64,000 bases of DNA from Fomitopsis serialis (GCF_022376445.1 NW_025954962.1:186001-250000), one strand, 5' to 3'. Positions 35,692 through 47,792 are shown, counted from the first letter of the stretch. A program made the numbers and translations. Notes: generated by a model from the letters alone, not told the origin.

Positions 35692-37227
35692 TCAGTCCCT
35701 CGCAACCTGCACGCACACCTTCCCGACGTGTTGCTGGCTCTCCAGATACTCGTACGCCGCACGCGTCTCCTCGAACGAAAATACCTTGTCCACGACGGGC
35801 TTCAGCCCCGTCGTGTCGATCAGCCGCACGAGCGCCTCGAACCTACAAACCGAACGCGTCAGCTGCGGAGCGCGGAGGGGGAGACATAGGACGCACTGCG
35901 TGCGCGAGCCGATCAGGATGCCGCGAACGAGCGCGCCCCTGGCCAGGATGATGCCGGGCAGGCTCGAGATGTCGCCGGCCTGTGTGAGAGTGAGCACGGA
36001 TCCGGAGGTGCGAATGGCGTGTGTACCCCTGCGACGAACCCGATCACGTTGACCGTGCCCGCATACCGCGTGCTCGCGAGCGACTTGTTGATCGTGCCCA
36101 GGCCGCCGACCTCGATGACGTGGTCCACGCCGCGCCCACCCGTCTGCCCACACTGCGTCAACACGCGAGCAGCCACAGCGTACTACAGTCGCGTTACTCA
36201 CGATCCGGAGAACCTCCTTCTCCCAGTCCGGTGTCTTCTTATAGTTGACGACGTGCTGCGCGCCGAGCTTCTTCGCGACCGCGAGCTTGTTGTCCGACGA
36301 CGATGTCGCGATGACCGTCGCGCCGCTCGCGACGGCGATCTGGAGCCCGAAGATGGACACGCCGCCCGTGCCGAGGACGAGGACGGTGTCGCCAGCCTTG
36401 AGTGGGTTCAAGCCCAGGAGCGCGTTGTATGCAGTCACCGCAGCGCACCTGCGTGCAGCGTTGAGGGTGCACAACGTAGACAGACAGACGGTACTTACGG
36501 GAGCGTCGACGCGTCGATGTACGACCAGCCGTCTGGGATCCTGACTAGACACTAGAACACGTCAGCGTCATGCACGTACCGGCAAGAAAAGGTCGATAGA
36601 GTCGTTTGCGTAATGATAACTTAGTCGTATGCGCGCGGTGGAGTTGAATCGCACCCGCGCCGCCGCGTGGCCTAATATATTCTACTGGCTGGCGTCGACC
36701 CGAAGAGTAAGGTACGTACGTGTACGGGCAAGATCTTGTACTCGGTGAGGACGCCGTCGATGGGCGCGCCGAAGCCGCTGAGGATGGTCTCCTGGGAGCC
36801 GTCGCCAAAGATGTGATCGCGGGAGAAGTTGGCGCAGATCTTGTCGCCGACGGCCCAATTCTTGACGTCGTCGCCGACGGCGAGGATCTCGCCGGCCATG
36901 TCGGAGCCGGGGACGACATTGTCCTTGTGGCCAAGGGGGTACTGGCCCTTGGCGACGACGAGGTCGCGGTACTGGGGAAAGAAAGCGTATCATTTTAGGG
37001 TTCAGGTCGGTGGAGACTGAATTGAGGAACAACAGACCTGCAGGGACACGGCGTGAACCTTGACGAGGACTTCGGTCGACTTGGGCGGGCGGATGGAAGC
37101 CTCGGTGAGCGTCAGATTGTGGAAGCCGTCCGCCTGTGCGCCCGTCAGCACCGAACGTCAGGCGCATCAGACGCGAGCAACGCACCTTGGGGAGACGATA
37201 CTCGCGGGTGGTGGTCGGGATGGACAT
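35692..37227 (-). CDS. Medium-chain dehydrogenase/reductase (zinc-type alcohol dehydrogenase-like, quinone-oxidoreductase branch)
   Basis: NAD(P)-dependent oxidoreductase of the MDR superfamily. The N-terminal GroES-like domain contains VLVKVHAVSLQYRDLVVAKG and NVVPGSDMAGEILAVGDDVK. The position that holds a catalytic-zinc Cys in classic ADHs is not seen, so it may be zinc-independent. The Rossmann domain follows: CAAVTAYNALLGL, DTVLVLGTGGVSIFGLQIA (GTGGVS nucleotide motif), VIATSSSDNKLAVAKKLGAQ and GRGVDHVIEVGGLGT. The C-terminus is FEETRAAYEYLESQQHVGKV. At least six introns; one (about 36556-36719) is near 165 nt, three times the local norm. The substrate cannot be told from sequence. No frameshifts seen. 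Confidence 0.88.
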
Positions 37228-37288
37228 CGTGTGCTAGTCCTAGAATGCAGTAGAGATGGGGAAATCGTTGTAGGCAAGAGAGGACGGC

Positions 37289-37297
37289 GCAGGCTTT
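37289..37297 (-). promoter_or_regulatory. TATA-like element upstream of the dehydrogenase
   Basis: The minus strand reads CCTTTTAAAGCC about 65 bases upstream of the start codon at 37227. Weak consensus. Confidence 0.3.
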
Positions 37298-37955
37298 AAA
37301 AGGCTTCAATTCGACGAAGCGAGGTGCTTTGTCAAAAGCCGGAGTCGGTCAACTGTGCGAGCGATCCTCCGTAGGTGACGACATGTTCTTCCTCTTACCA
37401 ATCACCAGCCCAGCCTTCTGTCCGCCTCGCTCCCCGTCCATAGCAGCGACCTCACGCCCTCGAGAACGCGACAGAACACGCCCCAGAGCGCGTCGTGGCG
37501 TCGTACATCGCGTCAATGTCCCTAGGTTGACGAGGTGTGCGCATAGAAGAGCCGCGTCGATCGTCGAGTGCACAGGGGGCTCTGTGGCGAGATGGCCTCG
37601 CAGACCTAGAAGGATGTGTTCGTGAGCAGACATGCGCATGGCGCTTACTAACGTTCTCCGCTCCGGTCGGGCTTATGCTTCCAGTGATCGGCGGCGCGAT
37701 CGTGTTTCTCTGCAACGAACACTGCAAGGGACCCGACATATCCTCCGAGGACGAGAGTCGCGGTGAAACGAACACTCTTTCACATAGCAAAGTCCTCTAT
37801 CCACCGACTGGCCTCCTTCCACGTCTTTCCGAGATGTCTCCGCGTCGTGGGGCAGTCATACGTGTAGCAACTACGCGAGGCCGGACGTTGGCGAGTGGTA
37901 TCGGGAGGAGAGATGGCCGTAAGCGTGCATGCTGACTTGACATCATTAGGACCAC

Positions 37956-38258
37956 CTACCAGCCCTGCCCACCCCGGTCGGGGCCAGTCCCTGGGTCGGA
38001 TTGCGCGCGTGAAGCTAGCCGTTCACCAGAGTAATCCCGGCCAAAGAGGCGGAATGTATCCAGATCACCAAGAGCCCGCTCCGCAATATCAGTATCGTCG
38101 CAGTCGCTATAGAAGGTGTGTATTAGGTGATTGGTCCGGCTGACTCTGCAAATGCGGAACGACACGTACGCGGACGAGGAAATGGGGCGGGACACGACAG
38201 ACTCGGACGAAGCGAGCACCACCACGGAAACGAGAGGAAGGATGATGGACGGGCGCAT
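37956..38258 (-). CDS. Candidate small secreted protein
   Basis: The ATG at 38258 opens MRPSIILPLVSVVVLASSES, a clear signal-peptide profile with a likely cleavage before the polar stretch. A GTACGT donor and a TTCTATAG acceptor (38098-38104 area) join it to DCDDTDIAERALGDLDTFRL and FGRDYSGERLASRAQSD, then Gly/Pro-rich sequence up to a stop at 37956. The mature part is short and acidic, then basic, with no cysteine framework. The 3' end is uncertain: homology to the neighbouring copy continues past the stop in other frames. The shape resembles lineage-specific secreted proteins of wood-decay fungi (from general knowledge). Function unknown. Confidence 0.5.
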   Translation of the reverse strand: MRPSIILPLVSVVVLASSESVVSRPISSSAYVSFRICRVSRTNHLIHTFYSDCDDTDIAERALGDLDTFRLFGRDYSGERLASRAQSDPGTGPDRGGQGW

Positions 38259-38663
38259 TTTGAATGGGGACTGGCAGGACGATGGCGCTGGGAAGGCAGG
38301 GCACGGATATGTCGGCGCGTTCGCGGTATGAGATGTCCAGAGGTCAAGCAAGGCTGGGCGTTGCGTCGGCGGCAGCGGGAAGGTAAGTAAGAGAGTTACG
38401 CCGTCAGCACGGTCATGTATATTCACGGGATGCAAGCAGATACACTCACCGACCGGCGCACTCGCTGTCAATTGGCTCCGAATGGTAGGTTCAAGGAGTG
38501 GGGGCAGAACTGGGCATGCACTGTGGGTGTTCGGGCCTCATAAATAAAGGTGGCCCATAATCGTACATCGATGGAGCGAGGACGCATGGCAGGCAGGGAG
38601 GTTGGTGATGAGCGGGGGTGGTGAGGGACCTAGTGCGTGTCTGTAAAATGCAGGTGCGGGTGG

Positions 38664-38850
38664 CTAGGCGTGCTGTGCGGCTGAAGTACGTGCAGCAGTT
38701 AAGCCAGGCCGGGAGCTGACGACCGGTATGGGTGGGAGAGATTGCCCGTAAGCGTGATTGCTGTCTTGATATCTGTGGGGCCACTCACCGGCCAGTGGAC
38801 TCGCATCAGTGAGGCGGAACGATGGGGGAGGGGGTGTTGTACCGCGCGAA
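38664..38850 (-). pseudogene. Degenerate copy of the candidate secreted-protein gene
   Basis: On the minus strand, about 110 bases (ending GQSLPPIPVVSSRPGL in translation) align with 37880-37990 at roughly three-quarters identity by eye, including the CACGCTTACGG core. No matching signal-peptide exon was found upstream, so this is probably a truncated or decaying tandem duplicate. Confidence 0.4.
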
Positions 38851-39575
38851 CGATGTCGGAACGTCCTCACTGAGACGACCATTGGCGTGTTTAGGTCCCA
38901 CTCGAGTCTCGCGAACAGGACATGCGCGCGAGACGCATGTTCGTGCTGTTGGCACTGCATGAGCTACTGTCACACCTACCAGTCGGTTTTTAACAAAGCG
39001 AACTTCACAGGCGGAATGAAAGATCGAAGGGATGTAAGTCCTCTAATCCCCATGGCCAACTTCATCTGAGACGACCTACGACCGCGGCAGCTGTGTGCGC
39101 CTGGCGCGCACGCACAGCATGCGAAACTGATGCGAAGACGTCCGTGATTCTAGCGGCGGGACTATGACCTTTGAGGTGACGAAACCGGGACGTACGTGGG
39201 GTTACGTGTGGCAGCCTGCAGCCACTGGCGCCAGCATCGAGGACGCTTCAAGTCCAATGCGGTCCCAGAGTAGGCCTTGGGAGCGAGTCGACGGTGCTAC
39301 CGACTTGGATCGTCGAGACGGAGGCGGACGAGTGGGTCAAGTGTGAGGACGAAGCCGGAGCCTATCATGGCCAGGTGAAGCGCAGGAGTTGGGTGTCCAC
39401 ACAACGACGAAAAGAGCATTGCGAGTTTGCTGACGAGGCATGGCGGTAAAGGTAATACTAGTATAGCCCCGAAGAAACCATTTGTGTCGCAATGGTCGCA
39501 GACTACTGGTACGCATGACCACGGTTCGCGGCCCATCCACTGCACTTGGACATATCACGTGTCCGTGTTATGCCC
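38851..39575. other. Intergenic region
   Basis: No convincing gene; possibly more decayed copies of the secreted-protein gene and the promoter of the zinc-finger gene. Confidence 0.4.
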
Positions 39576-39583
39576 TTATATAA
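39576..39583 (+). promoter_or_regulatory. TATA box
   Basis: TTATATAA followed by a second TATATAA about 12 bases on, 130 bases upstream of the start at 39716. A CACGTG-like motif (ATCACGTGTC) lies just before it. Confidence 0.45.
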
Positions 39584-39715
39584 TCTTAAGTATATAATGC
39601 TGAGATCCTGCACGATCGATCCCCACTCCAGGTGGCGGCGAGACGTGCGCCTCCCTCTTCCATTGACTCCGCTCATAAGTAGCATCCCTCATACCCATCA
39701 TCCCTACCGTTCGTC

Positions 39716-40717
39716 ATGGTTCCTCCACCGAAGCTTAAAGACGCAGAATGTGAGTTTACGTTGAGATCTACTTATCTCCTCGTACTCAGCCAATTCTTCA
39801 TACTAGACTTCAGCAAGACCGGCGGCAAGGGCTGGTACTGTAAACTCTGCACCCCGGCGGAACGTGCGGAGGCCGAATCCATGACGCGTGCGGATGCTGT
39901 ACGACATGAACGCACACGGCGCACACGCGTCTGGTCGAGAAGAAAATGTGGGACCCCACTCCGGACTACACTGGTGGAACGAAGCCCTCGAGAGCTGCAC
40001 CTCTTGGGATCATTACTACCGAGACGACAAGATGCCCGACTACATCCCGTTCTGGAGAGACGGGGTCATGGCGGCCGAGAGGGGCGAGCAGGTCGGCAAG
40101 ATGGAGGACTTCCTCGAGCGACTCGACCATAATATCCGCAAGCGTGTCGGCTTGGTGGACGACGAATGGGGCGGCGATATCGGCCTCAACATGTGGGGAG
40201 GTTCTCCGGCACCAAACGCGTGGGGTGTTCAGAAGCAACAGAAACCCCCAATGCGGCCCAAGCAATGGGGCGCGAATGAAGCGAATTGGGATGTGCCCGA
40301 TATAGGCGAGGGATGGGGCCAAGTTGATAGCTGGCCACTTTGGACTGCTGACGATGGTTGGGGGGTGCCCGCGGACAGCGATCCGTGGGCTGCTGCCGAC
40401 GAAGCTGGCATGGGAGCAAGGGCGACCGACTGGGGCGTGTCGACAGCGACCGAGTCGTCCAGAAAGGACGAACCGGTACAACCGACCGGGCGCAAGGCGA
40501 TGTCGCGGACGGAGAGTTGTGGACGTTCGCGGAGAAGGTCGCGAACCAGGACCAGATGAGTCCTGCGAGGAAAGCTCAATGCGTCGGTTCTTAAGGCAAG
40601 CCCTCCCACTGCATGCCTCGACAGTGGTACTGATTCCTGCACTGTTCACAGTTACCGACCGAAGAAAAGATACGTCAGATACAGGAGGCAGCGCGCATCC
40701 TGCATACGCAGTCCTAA
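39716..40717 (+). CDS. Zinc-finger-like, Trp/Gly-rich basidiomycete protein
   Basis: The N-terminus has a C2H2-type half-finger: KTGGKGWYCKLC followed by MTRADAVRHERT (two Cys, one His visible). The middle part (PDYIPFWRDGVMAAERGEQV, MEDFLERLDHNIRKR) is helical and is followed by a W/G/D-rich stretch with WGG, WGVQ and DPWA units. The C-terminus is LPTEEKIRQIQEAARILHTQ then S. A known mushroom family to me, function unknown; RNA or protein binding is possible. Exon 1 is 39716-39749 and the second begins 39807. Frame jumps near 39920-39970, at 40488-40490 (GGG one short) and 40577-40579 suggest missing bases. The last intron may use a GC donor (AGG|GCAAGC if a G is missing). Confidence 0.65.
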
Positions 40718-40991
40718 CTTTCCTGGGACTCTGCCTTTGCCTCCAAGATTGTGCCAGGTCTACTTACGACTCCCTCACGAACATCACGCTCCGCATTACT
40801 ATCCACAGCATCACACCGTAATAATCGCATTGCATATGGCCTATTCCTCACATCTACCCATGCATCTAAGTTACTTGTACTCTAGCCGGTCTACGAACAT
40901 ATTGGGTATCTGACATCGGTCATCCATGACAAAGAGACGTGCTGTGCGGTGCTGTCCCGAGCAGACAGGCCTGAATATTAGTACTCCTACT

Positions 40992-41030
40992 GGCGGTGCA
41001 TGGCGGACGCGGCGGTGCATGGCGGTGCAG
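40992..41030 (+). repeat. Short tandem repeat GGCGGTGCAT
   Basis: Three copies of GGCGGTGCA(T/G) with a related GGCGGACGC between the first and second. Noncoding, about 230 bases upstream of the WW-domain gene. Confidence 0.7.
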
Positions 41031-41167
41031 GCGTCGGGCTGCCCCGCCCCTATTTGCCTCCTTCGGCAATCCTGTGCACAGTTGAGCCTATGACATCAGC
41101 TGCCGACGCAGCCACTTGGTGACAACTTGTGGCGTAGGACACTCCAGCCGGAACTCTAATATCCTTG

Positions 41168-41175
41168 TTTATAAG
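41168..41175 (+). promoter_or_regulatory. TATA box of the WW-domain gene
   Basis: TTTATAAG lies 83-90 bases upstream of the ATG at 41258. Confidence 0.45.
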
Positions 41176-41257
41176 CCTGCTGCAGGCTCTCTGACGCTCT
41201 CAACCACTGCGATACCCCTTCACAATCTAGCACTCAGCGGATATCATTATCATCATT

Positions 41258-42126
41258 ATGAGCTTCGACTTGCGAGACCTACCTGACGGTTGGATCCAAG
41301 AAATGGACCCAGGCACGAAACATCCGTTCTGGGTGCGTTTAGCTGTTTCGCCACTGTGTTACGCACCATTCTAACCGATTCGCACCCTAGGTTGACACCA
41401 GGGCACATCCAGCACGCTCTATATGGGTGCATCCATACGAAGACGAGCAGTTCTTGCGCGAGCATCCCGACCTTCGCGACCGAATCGCACACGGAGGACT
41501 TGCTCGCCCGAGCAGCGAAGCTCCTCCGGCATATTCGCCTCGACGGCATTCTGTCTCTGGGTCGTCAAGACCCAGCCGTAGTAACAATCTCGCCCCTCCC
41601 AAGACCGACGCGCGCCCCACCTCTCAGCCAGGGACACCGAGTGAGAAGGGAATGTCCGGTCGTCACCACCAGGGATTCTTCGACAAACTGAAGAGTGTGA
41701 GTAACGGCGTACCTTTTTCCGGGATGATAGATCGCTGAATGCACTTTTGCAGAAAATGCACCAGTCACGACCTTCTTACGGCGGTGCTGGGTACGGTGGC
41801 GCTGGGTACGGTCGGCCAAGCTATCAGCAAGCATACGGACAGCAGTACCAGCCGTCATATGCAGCACCTGCAGGGGCGCCATCGTCCTCGAGCTTTAGGC
41901 GATACGCACCGCTAGTAGGCGGCATGGGCGCCGGCTTCCTACTCGGTGAGATGCTCGATGGTCCTGGACTATTCGGAGGTCCTGGATTATTTGATGGAGG
42001 ATTCGGCGGCGGGGGATTCGGCGGAGGAGGATTCGGGGAGGAGGATTCGGAGGAGGAGGGTTCGACAACGGCTTCGGTGGTGGCGGTTTCGATAATGGTT
42101 TTGGTGGAGGCGGCGGATTCTTCTGA
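41258..42126 (+). CDS. WW-domain protein with glycine/phenylalanine-rich tail
   Basis: Three exons. The WW domain spans residues about 7-40: LPDGWIQEMDPGTKHPFWVD with the two signature tryptophans and a later IWVHPYEDEQF. The linker is Ser/Pro-rich with a PPAY motif, itself a WW ligand, so self-association is possible. Exon 3 begins KMHQSRPSYGGAGYGG and is rich in Tyr/Gln/Ala, then FRRYAPLVGGMGAGFLLGEM. It ends in repeated GGGGF and FDNGFGGGG units to a final FF. At about 42035-42038 a G run seems one base short; restoring it keeps the Gly/Phe repeat to the stop at 42126. It resembles fungal WW proteins of unknown role. Confidence 0.8.
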
Positions 42127-42519
42127 ACACGGGATGCATTGCTTGGACGTGAACGCCCGGCCGTTGTAGTTATTGTATATTAGATCCACATGTACACGTA
42201 CGTCTATGGCTCTGTCCGCTGTATTAGTATGCATCAACACGAAACCTTGAGAACTGAATGGTTGTCAGGCTTCGCAGTGTAAATGATTGGTGGAGTCGGC
42301 TCTGTACGTGGCCGTACACGATGAATGTGCGCGTGCGCTGCAGCAAGTAAGTTACTTACGTATGTACTGACATTTGCCACCAACGCGGTGTGGCGCGCGC
42401 TTCCGCGAGGGTGTAGGAACGGATTCCCTCCTCTGAGTCCTCACGAGCATCCACTGCATATCCGCGAGCGAGCTTCAGCTTCAGCTTCTTGGTCGTTCAC
42501 GGACGCGACCGTGCTTGTC
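42127..42519. other. Intergenic region upstream of TRS85
   Basis: About 390 bases, no gene seen; promoter of TRS85 and 3' flank of the WW-domain gene. Confidence 0.45.
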
Positions 42520-45500
42520 ATGCCGCCCACCCTACCTGTCTCGCTAAGTCCACATATCTGCATACTAGCCTCGCCGGATGTGCATGAACTCTTCGAGTCG
42601 TCCGGATTGCCACCAATAGCCCAGACACTGCAGTCCTTTGTTCCGTTGCCCAACGGTATGTTCTACTTGACTTTGACCTCGGTTATCGTGAATGCTCATC
42701 TGTTCTCAGTCACGACCAGGACGACCTCCTACACTTCCGTGTCGCACAGCACCTTCGCGCTCCGTTTCTCTGACCTTGTAGATATCGAGTATGCTGCGCA
42801 CGAAGATGAGGAGCGAAGAGCCGCGCGTACAATGGACTGGATTGGTGCGCGTGTCGCTAATCGGACCGCGGACTGGGTGAAGGCCATGGAGCCCAAGCTT
42901 CCGAAGGCGGGAGCGGAGGAAAGGAGGGACTGGAGGGATAAGACACCTTGGTGGGAGGAGGTAAGAGGTGCGTTGAGGGAGACTGCGTTCCCAATAGTGA
43001 CGAGGGATGGAATCACCCTGCTGCGAGTGCGTACCTCGAGTGCTCAATGCCCACATGCTGTTTCACACATACTATTCGATATACAGTCATCATCACCGTG
43101 TCTACTCGAGCCGTGAATCCGCTTCAAGCTCTACAAGACCTTAATACACGACCCATAGACCTCCCTTCATGGGTCGAACCCACCGCCTTGCGCTATTACC
43201 TCATTATACATCCCGCCGATTCAGAATTGACGGACCCCATGTGAGTGTCCGCTGTCTTGACGCGGATTTCGGCGAAGTGCTGATGCTTCCCCAGCGCGGA
43301 AGCTCTATATAATGCGGTGAAGAAGCAATATGGCCTGAACAGCTATCTGCTCCCACTCTCGCTCCCTACCGATCCTCTTCCAGCCCCAGTTCCTGTTCCG
43401 GCTCTGCTCCCTCACTTACCCCCGCCGCCGCCACCCTCTTCAGCTTTTGACACACCGCCTCTCGCACCTGCACCTACTCCCGCTGGTCTAATTGCTCCGG
43501 GTACACCACGGGGCCTCATGTCCCCCATGCCCCGCTCTCCTGGGCCCTCTGTACTTGCACCAGGACAGAGGGACACGTCTTCGCAAGGCCTCTCGCAGAC
43601 ATCCCCAACGGGGTACGCCCTCAGACTCAGTGAGGCTGACATCCAGCAGACCGGCAAGTTCGTGCGTGAATTCGTTGTGACGAGTCTGATCGTCTGGATG
43701 GAGAAATGCGTGATTGATTGGAACGAGAACGTACGTGATATATACGCGTTGTATGCTTGATGCTCACTCCAGACCTAGTTCTCTTCGTCTCGACGACTGC
43801 CTTCGCGCCTGTTCTCGTCGACTCGACGCCTTTTTGGGTCCTCTGTGGCTTCTCCTACGGCCACCGCGCCATCAACGCCTGCGCATGGCTCAAACACTTC
43901 CATATCATCAGTGTCTTCCAGGTTTAAGACACACCAGGCGAACAGTTCTATCAGCTCTATCGCTTCCGTGTCTTCCGCTGGGACGCTCGTCGAGGGAACC
44001 GTCACTCAACAAAGACGACTCGCTGAGTTCGCCACCATGCTTGGCGACTACAAGTTGGCGACATCCATTTGGGAGGCTCTCAGAAAGGAGGGACGAGGTG
44101 GTTCGGTGAGTGATCTTCTCAGTCTCAAGTGGACTTGAAATACCCATACTTAACATGTCTGTACGTAGGATGTGTTGCCGCTGTTGCTGGCACCTTCTCC
44201 TGCCCTGGCCCTGCATGCTGCACATGCGCTTTCCGTTTTGCGTTCACCATCGAACCCCCACTTTCAATCGCCCGGTCATGCACAGTTGCGCGCGCTGTCG
44301 TATGCAGTGCGGTGGGTAGTGGGAATCGACAAACGCGATTTCTTGGGCTCCGTTCTGGAAGGCGAAAGGTGGCTAGTCCAAGCTGCCGGCAGCGTACGTT
44401 CTTTCGCTTCTACAGCCTGCCTACGGCTCTGCTGTCTCGACTCTCCATGACCACGATGTCGTGGATAGTCGAGGTAGTGGGTCGGCGGCTGCTGTGTATG
44501 GGCACGAACTAATCGACTAAGGATTGTTCAAGGCAGAAGAGCCGCCAAGTATGCTCTTGTACGCGCATGCGGCTTTCTTGAGCGAGAAGAAGAACGCTCG
44601 GAGACGCGCCGCTTTGTGGTACCTACTTGCTGCTGACCGACTTGAGAAAGCAGGCACAGTGAGTCAACAGTTCTTTGTGCTCGTCCTGTGCTGAATTGAC
44701 AACGAACAGAAAATCCTCGCGATGTTCCTTTTCCGGAAAGCCCACGAGCTGTACAGACCACAGACACCGAAGGAACTGTCACCATCCTTTTGGGAGAGCG
44801 AAGCTCGGGATCCCGCCGACTGGACAGGGTTCCCAACTGTGCAACCTGGCATCGAACACGAGCTAGGTGAGCACATAATGACCTTTGACGGAATGTCTCA
44901 CACATATGTGCCTCTGTAGGTCGTCTTTTATATACTACTGGCGACACGGAGAACGCAGTTCGCTATTTCCTTGGGCTTCTGCGAGGTGGCTCGGATCTCA
45001 GCACGTCTCTATCTGACGAAGGAGCGGATGGCAAGGCACGTTTTGAGGATCAAATCACTACGGACAAAGTTTATTTGGAGGACTTCCGAGTGGCTGCGAA
45101 GGTGAGACTTCATAGCGTATAACATCCGCGCAGTGAAATAAGCAAACGTGACGTTTGCTTAGCATTTGAAGGAGACCGAGCCAGAGAGATGGAAGTCGGC
45201 CTCGCTCCAACTGCCTGTGACTTTCTGTGAGCCCAAACAAACCGGAGTACGCTTTCCTGGGAACAACATCGAAGGCGATCCTGAGGAATGGACAAGGCGC
45301 GAGGAAGACTGGGCCTACTTTTGGGCGTCAAGAGGCAAAGAGAAACTCGAACGCAGTAGCAAGGCCGCCGTGGATGGTTGGTTCATTAACTTGCTTTGTT
45401 TTTCTCCGCTGAGCTGAGGCTATGCAGAATACTTCTGGGTCGACCTTGGTATGCGGAATCCTTTGGATGTCGAAGTAACCCTATCGGGTTTGTCCGTTGT

Positions 45501-47671
45501 TGTGCGAGAAACATCTTCTCCAGATGCCTCAGTTACTCCCGACTTCGTTGAAGTCGAAGTAGTCGACGGCATTACCCTGGGTGCCAGGGAATATCGTACT
45601 GTACGTCCCCTATCACGCAAGTGTATCTTTGCCTCACTCGAGTACGTAGATCCCTGTCGCAGTGAAATGTGCCAGGCCCGCATCCCTGCAAGTCACTCAC
45701 GTCGTTTTCGAATTCCTATCGCTACTACCGGTGTCTGAGTCCCTGGCGTTGCGCGGCCGACGATTGCATGATACCTCTCAACAGAGACAAGTGAAGGCAT
45801 ACGCTTCGGACATCCTGATCAAAGTTGACGTGGAAGACGCCGGACAACGCTTACGAGCGAACTTCGTCGATGACAGGCACCTTATCCTTGTCGAGGGAGA
45901 GTATAAGCGTCTCAGGCTATGGGTGACGAACTCGGGGACAAGACCAATCAGCGAAGCCTGGATGGTCTCGAGCAGAGAAGACGAACTCTGGGTAGAGTCC
46001 GACAAGGTTGATGCTGACCGCTTCCCCGCCGCGTCATCATCAGAGGGCTCCCTCGCGGAAACGCTGAGGTTGTCGAATTCACTACGCCGACGAGAACCCT
46101 TCAGGATATTGTCGGGCGACGCCCAAGGAACACCAGAATTGGCCCCTGGAGAGTCGTTGCAAATTGCTCTCACACTTCACGCGTCCCAGGTCGGCGAAAG
46201 AGATCTCAGCCTGCTCTTCGTCTTCCGCGAGGTGAGTTCTCTTGTGAGCTGGTCAAAATATAACTAAGTTTTATTAGGGAGAAGGCGCGCCGTTCCGATG
46301 CGTACGGGTAACAAGGCCCTACGAAGTGGCGCCTGTCTTCCGAATAGCTGCTTCGGCAGAGCCCAGCAGATCACTCGAACACTCTTACGGTCTCAGTCTT
46401 GAACTGGAGAATGTGTCCGAGTCGGGAAACTTACGTCTGACACAAGTGACCACTGTGAGCCCATTGTGGACGTCACAGTGTATGGGAAATTGCTCTCTGT
46501 TCGTCGGCCAGAATACTCATCAATCCTGAATTGAACTAACCGCGCTTATATGCAGTGACATTGTCCAACCACAGCAGATTACAAAGGTCCATCTTGGTAT
46601 CATCCCGTGGAGAGAGAGCCAAGGACCACAGATGACTCTGCAGTTTGTATCTAGCAAACTTGCGGCGATTTTGCGAGGTGAACAACCGGATGACTCTGAT
46701 CCGCCACCACTGAACATAAATTGCCAACATATATCCAAGGTATGTGTACTACAGTCGACCGTCCCCTGGATCTCGTAACGCGGTATAGCAGAGTACAGCG
46801 ATACGTTCAGTGACGATTCCATCAATGGCTCATTTCATCCACTGTGGTCGACGAACATACAGTACCCGACGCGCCCAAACGTCACATCCATACATACCAC
46901 CCGACAGCCATCCTCGCATATTCCCGTTGGTCAACCCTTACTCTATAGATATTATTCTCTTCTGGGAACTCGAGGGAGAAAGCCGCAGTGGACACGTTCT
47001 TGTGCCAGGATTGTCCCTTGGGGCCAACCACGCATACTTGGATCGCATAATCGATGAAGCAGAAAACGTCAAGGTCAAGCGATCCATGTATGCCGAGACA
47101 CAACGCCAGCGCTCAGAAATCATACGGGCCATTCGAGAGAGCGAGTGGAACGCAGAGATGGATCCTACGGTTGTGATTCCTTGCGTCGACGGTACAGTCC
47201 GACACGATTTCTCCGAAGGGTAAGTGATAGTCGCCTGCCCCTCCACGCATTCACAAACACAGTGCTAGCCCGTGCAGCGTATCGGTCAGGTATACCCTCA
47301 AAAATCTCTCACCTACACATCCGTCGCGCGTCACTTTGCGGATAGCAGCGAGTCCATCGGATGTGCAGACACCGTGCGTGCTATGTTTGTGGCTGTTGGT
47401 GCCTTGACTAACACTGGTTTCCAGTACGTTATTATCACCTCGATATGCGGGACGTCTCACCCACCACCGGGGGATTGAGCCGTATGGCACGGCCGTCGTT
47501 GACAGCAAAGTATGGATTACACGGCCAGGGAGCTTCAGGCTCGATGACTGGACAGCCGAGACGCAAGTGAATGCATCTGAACGGACACATACAAGGCATC
47601 TTCGCTATGTACAGGGACCTCCACTAGAACACCGTGTATGTTTCTCCGTTGTTGACACCTCGCAGACATAA
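42520..47671 (+). CDS. TRS85: TRAPPIII complex subunit Trs85/TRAPPC8
   Basis: Trs85 targets the TRAPP core, the exchange factor for Rab1/Ypt1, to autophagy and Golgi membranes. The start at 42520 gives MPPTLPVSLSPHICILASPD, the conserved opening of the Trs85 N-terminal region. Further blocks: NPLQALQDLNTRPIDLPSWV, TALRYYLIIHPA, ADIQQTGKFVREFVVTSLIV followed by MEKCVIDWNEN, EFATMLGDYKLATSIWEALR, ARRRAALWYLLAADRLEKAG, and beta-rich C-terminal sections (VTHVVFEFLSLLPVSESLAL, APGESLQIALTLHASQVGER). The end is YAGRLTHHRGIEPYGTAVVD through to SVVDTSQT. About 17 introns, all short. I saw no frameshifts over 5 kb, in contrast to neighbouring genes. The linker around 43380-43600 is Pro-rich. Confidence 0.9.
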
Positions 47672-47792
47672 TCAAGGATGTATGTATTGATCGTGTTACT
47701 TCACCCGCACCGCTACGCCCCTCTAAATACTGAACGACACACATGTGATATGCAGGTCGATGTGCCTGCGTCATGCGACAAGTCTCTCGCCT

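Larger units (their letters stand above)
40718..41257. other. Intergenic region
   Basis: Between two plus-strand genes. It holds a short G-rich direct repeat and a TATA-like element listed separately; no gene seen. Confidence 0.5.

Noticed and set aside
36590..36680. Possible tRNA on the minus strand (GGTGCGATTCAACTCC resembles a B box)
   Set aside because: No matching acceptor stem, A box or anticodon arm; it lies in an intron.
42400..42519. Upstream extension of TRS85 in the same frame
   Set aside because: The extension has no conservation and starts at no good context; the family begins at the ATG used.
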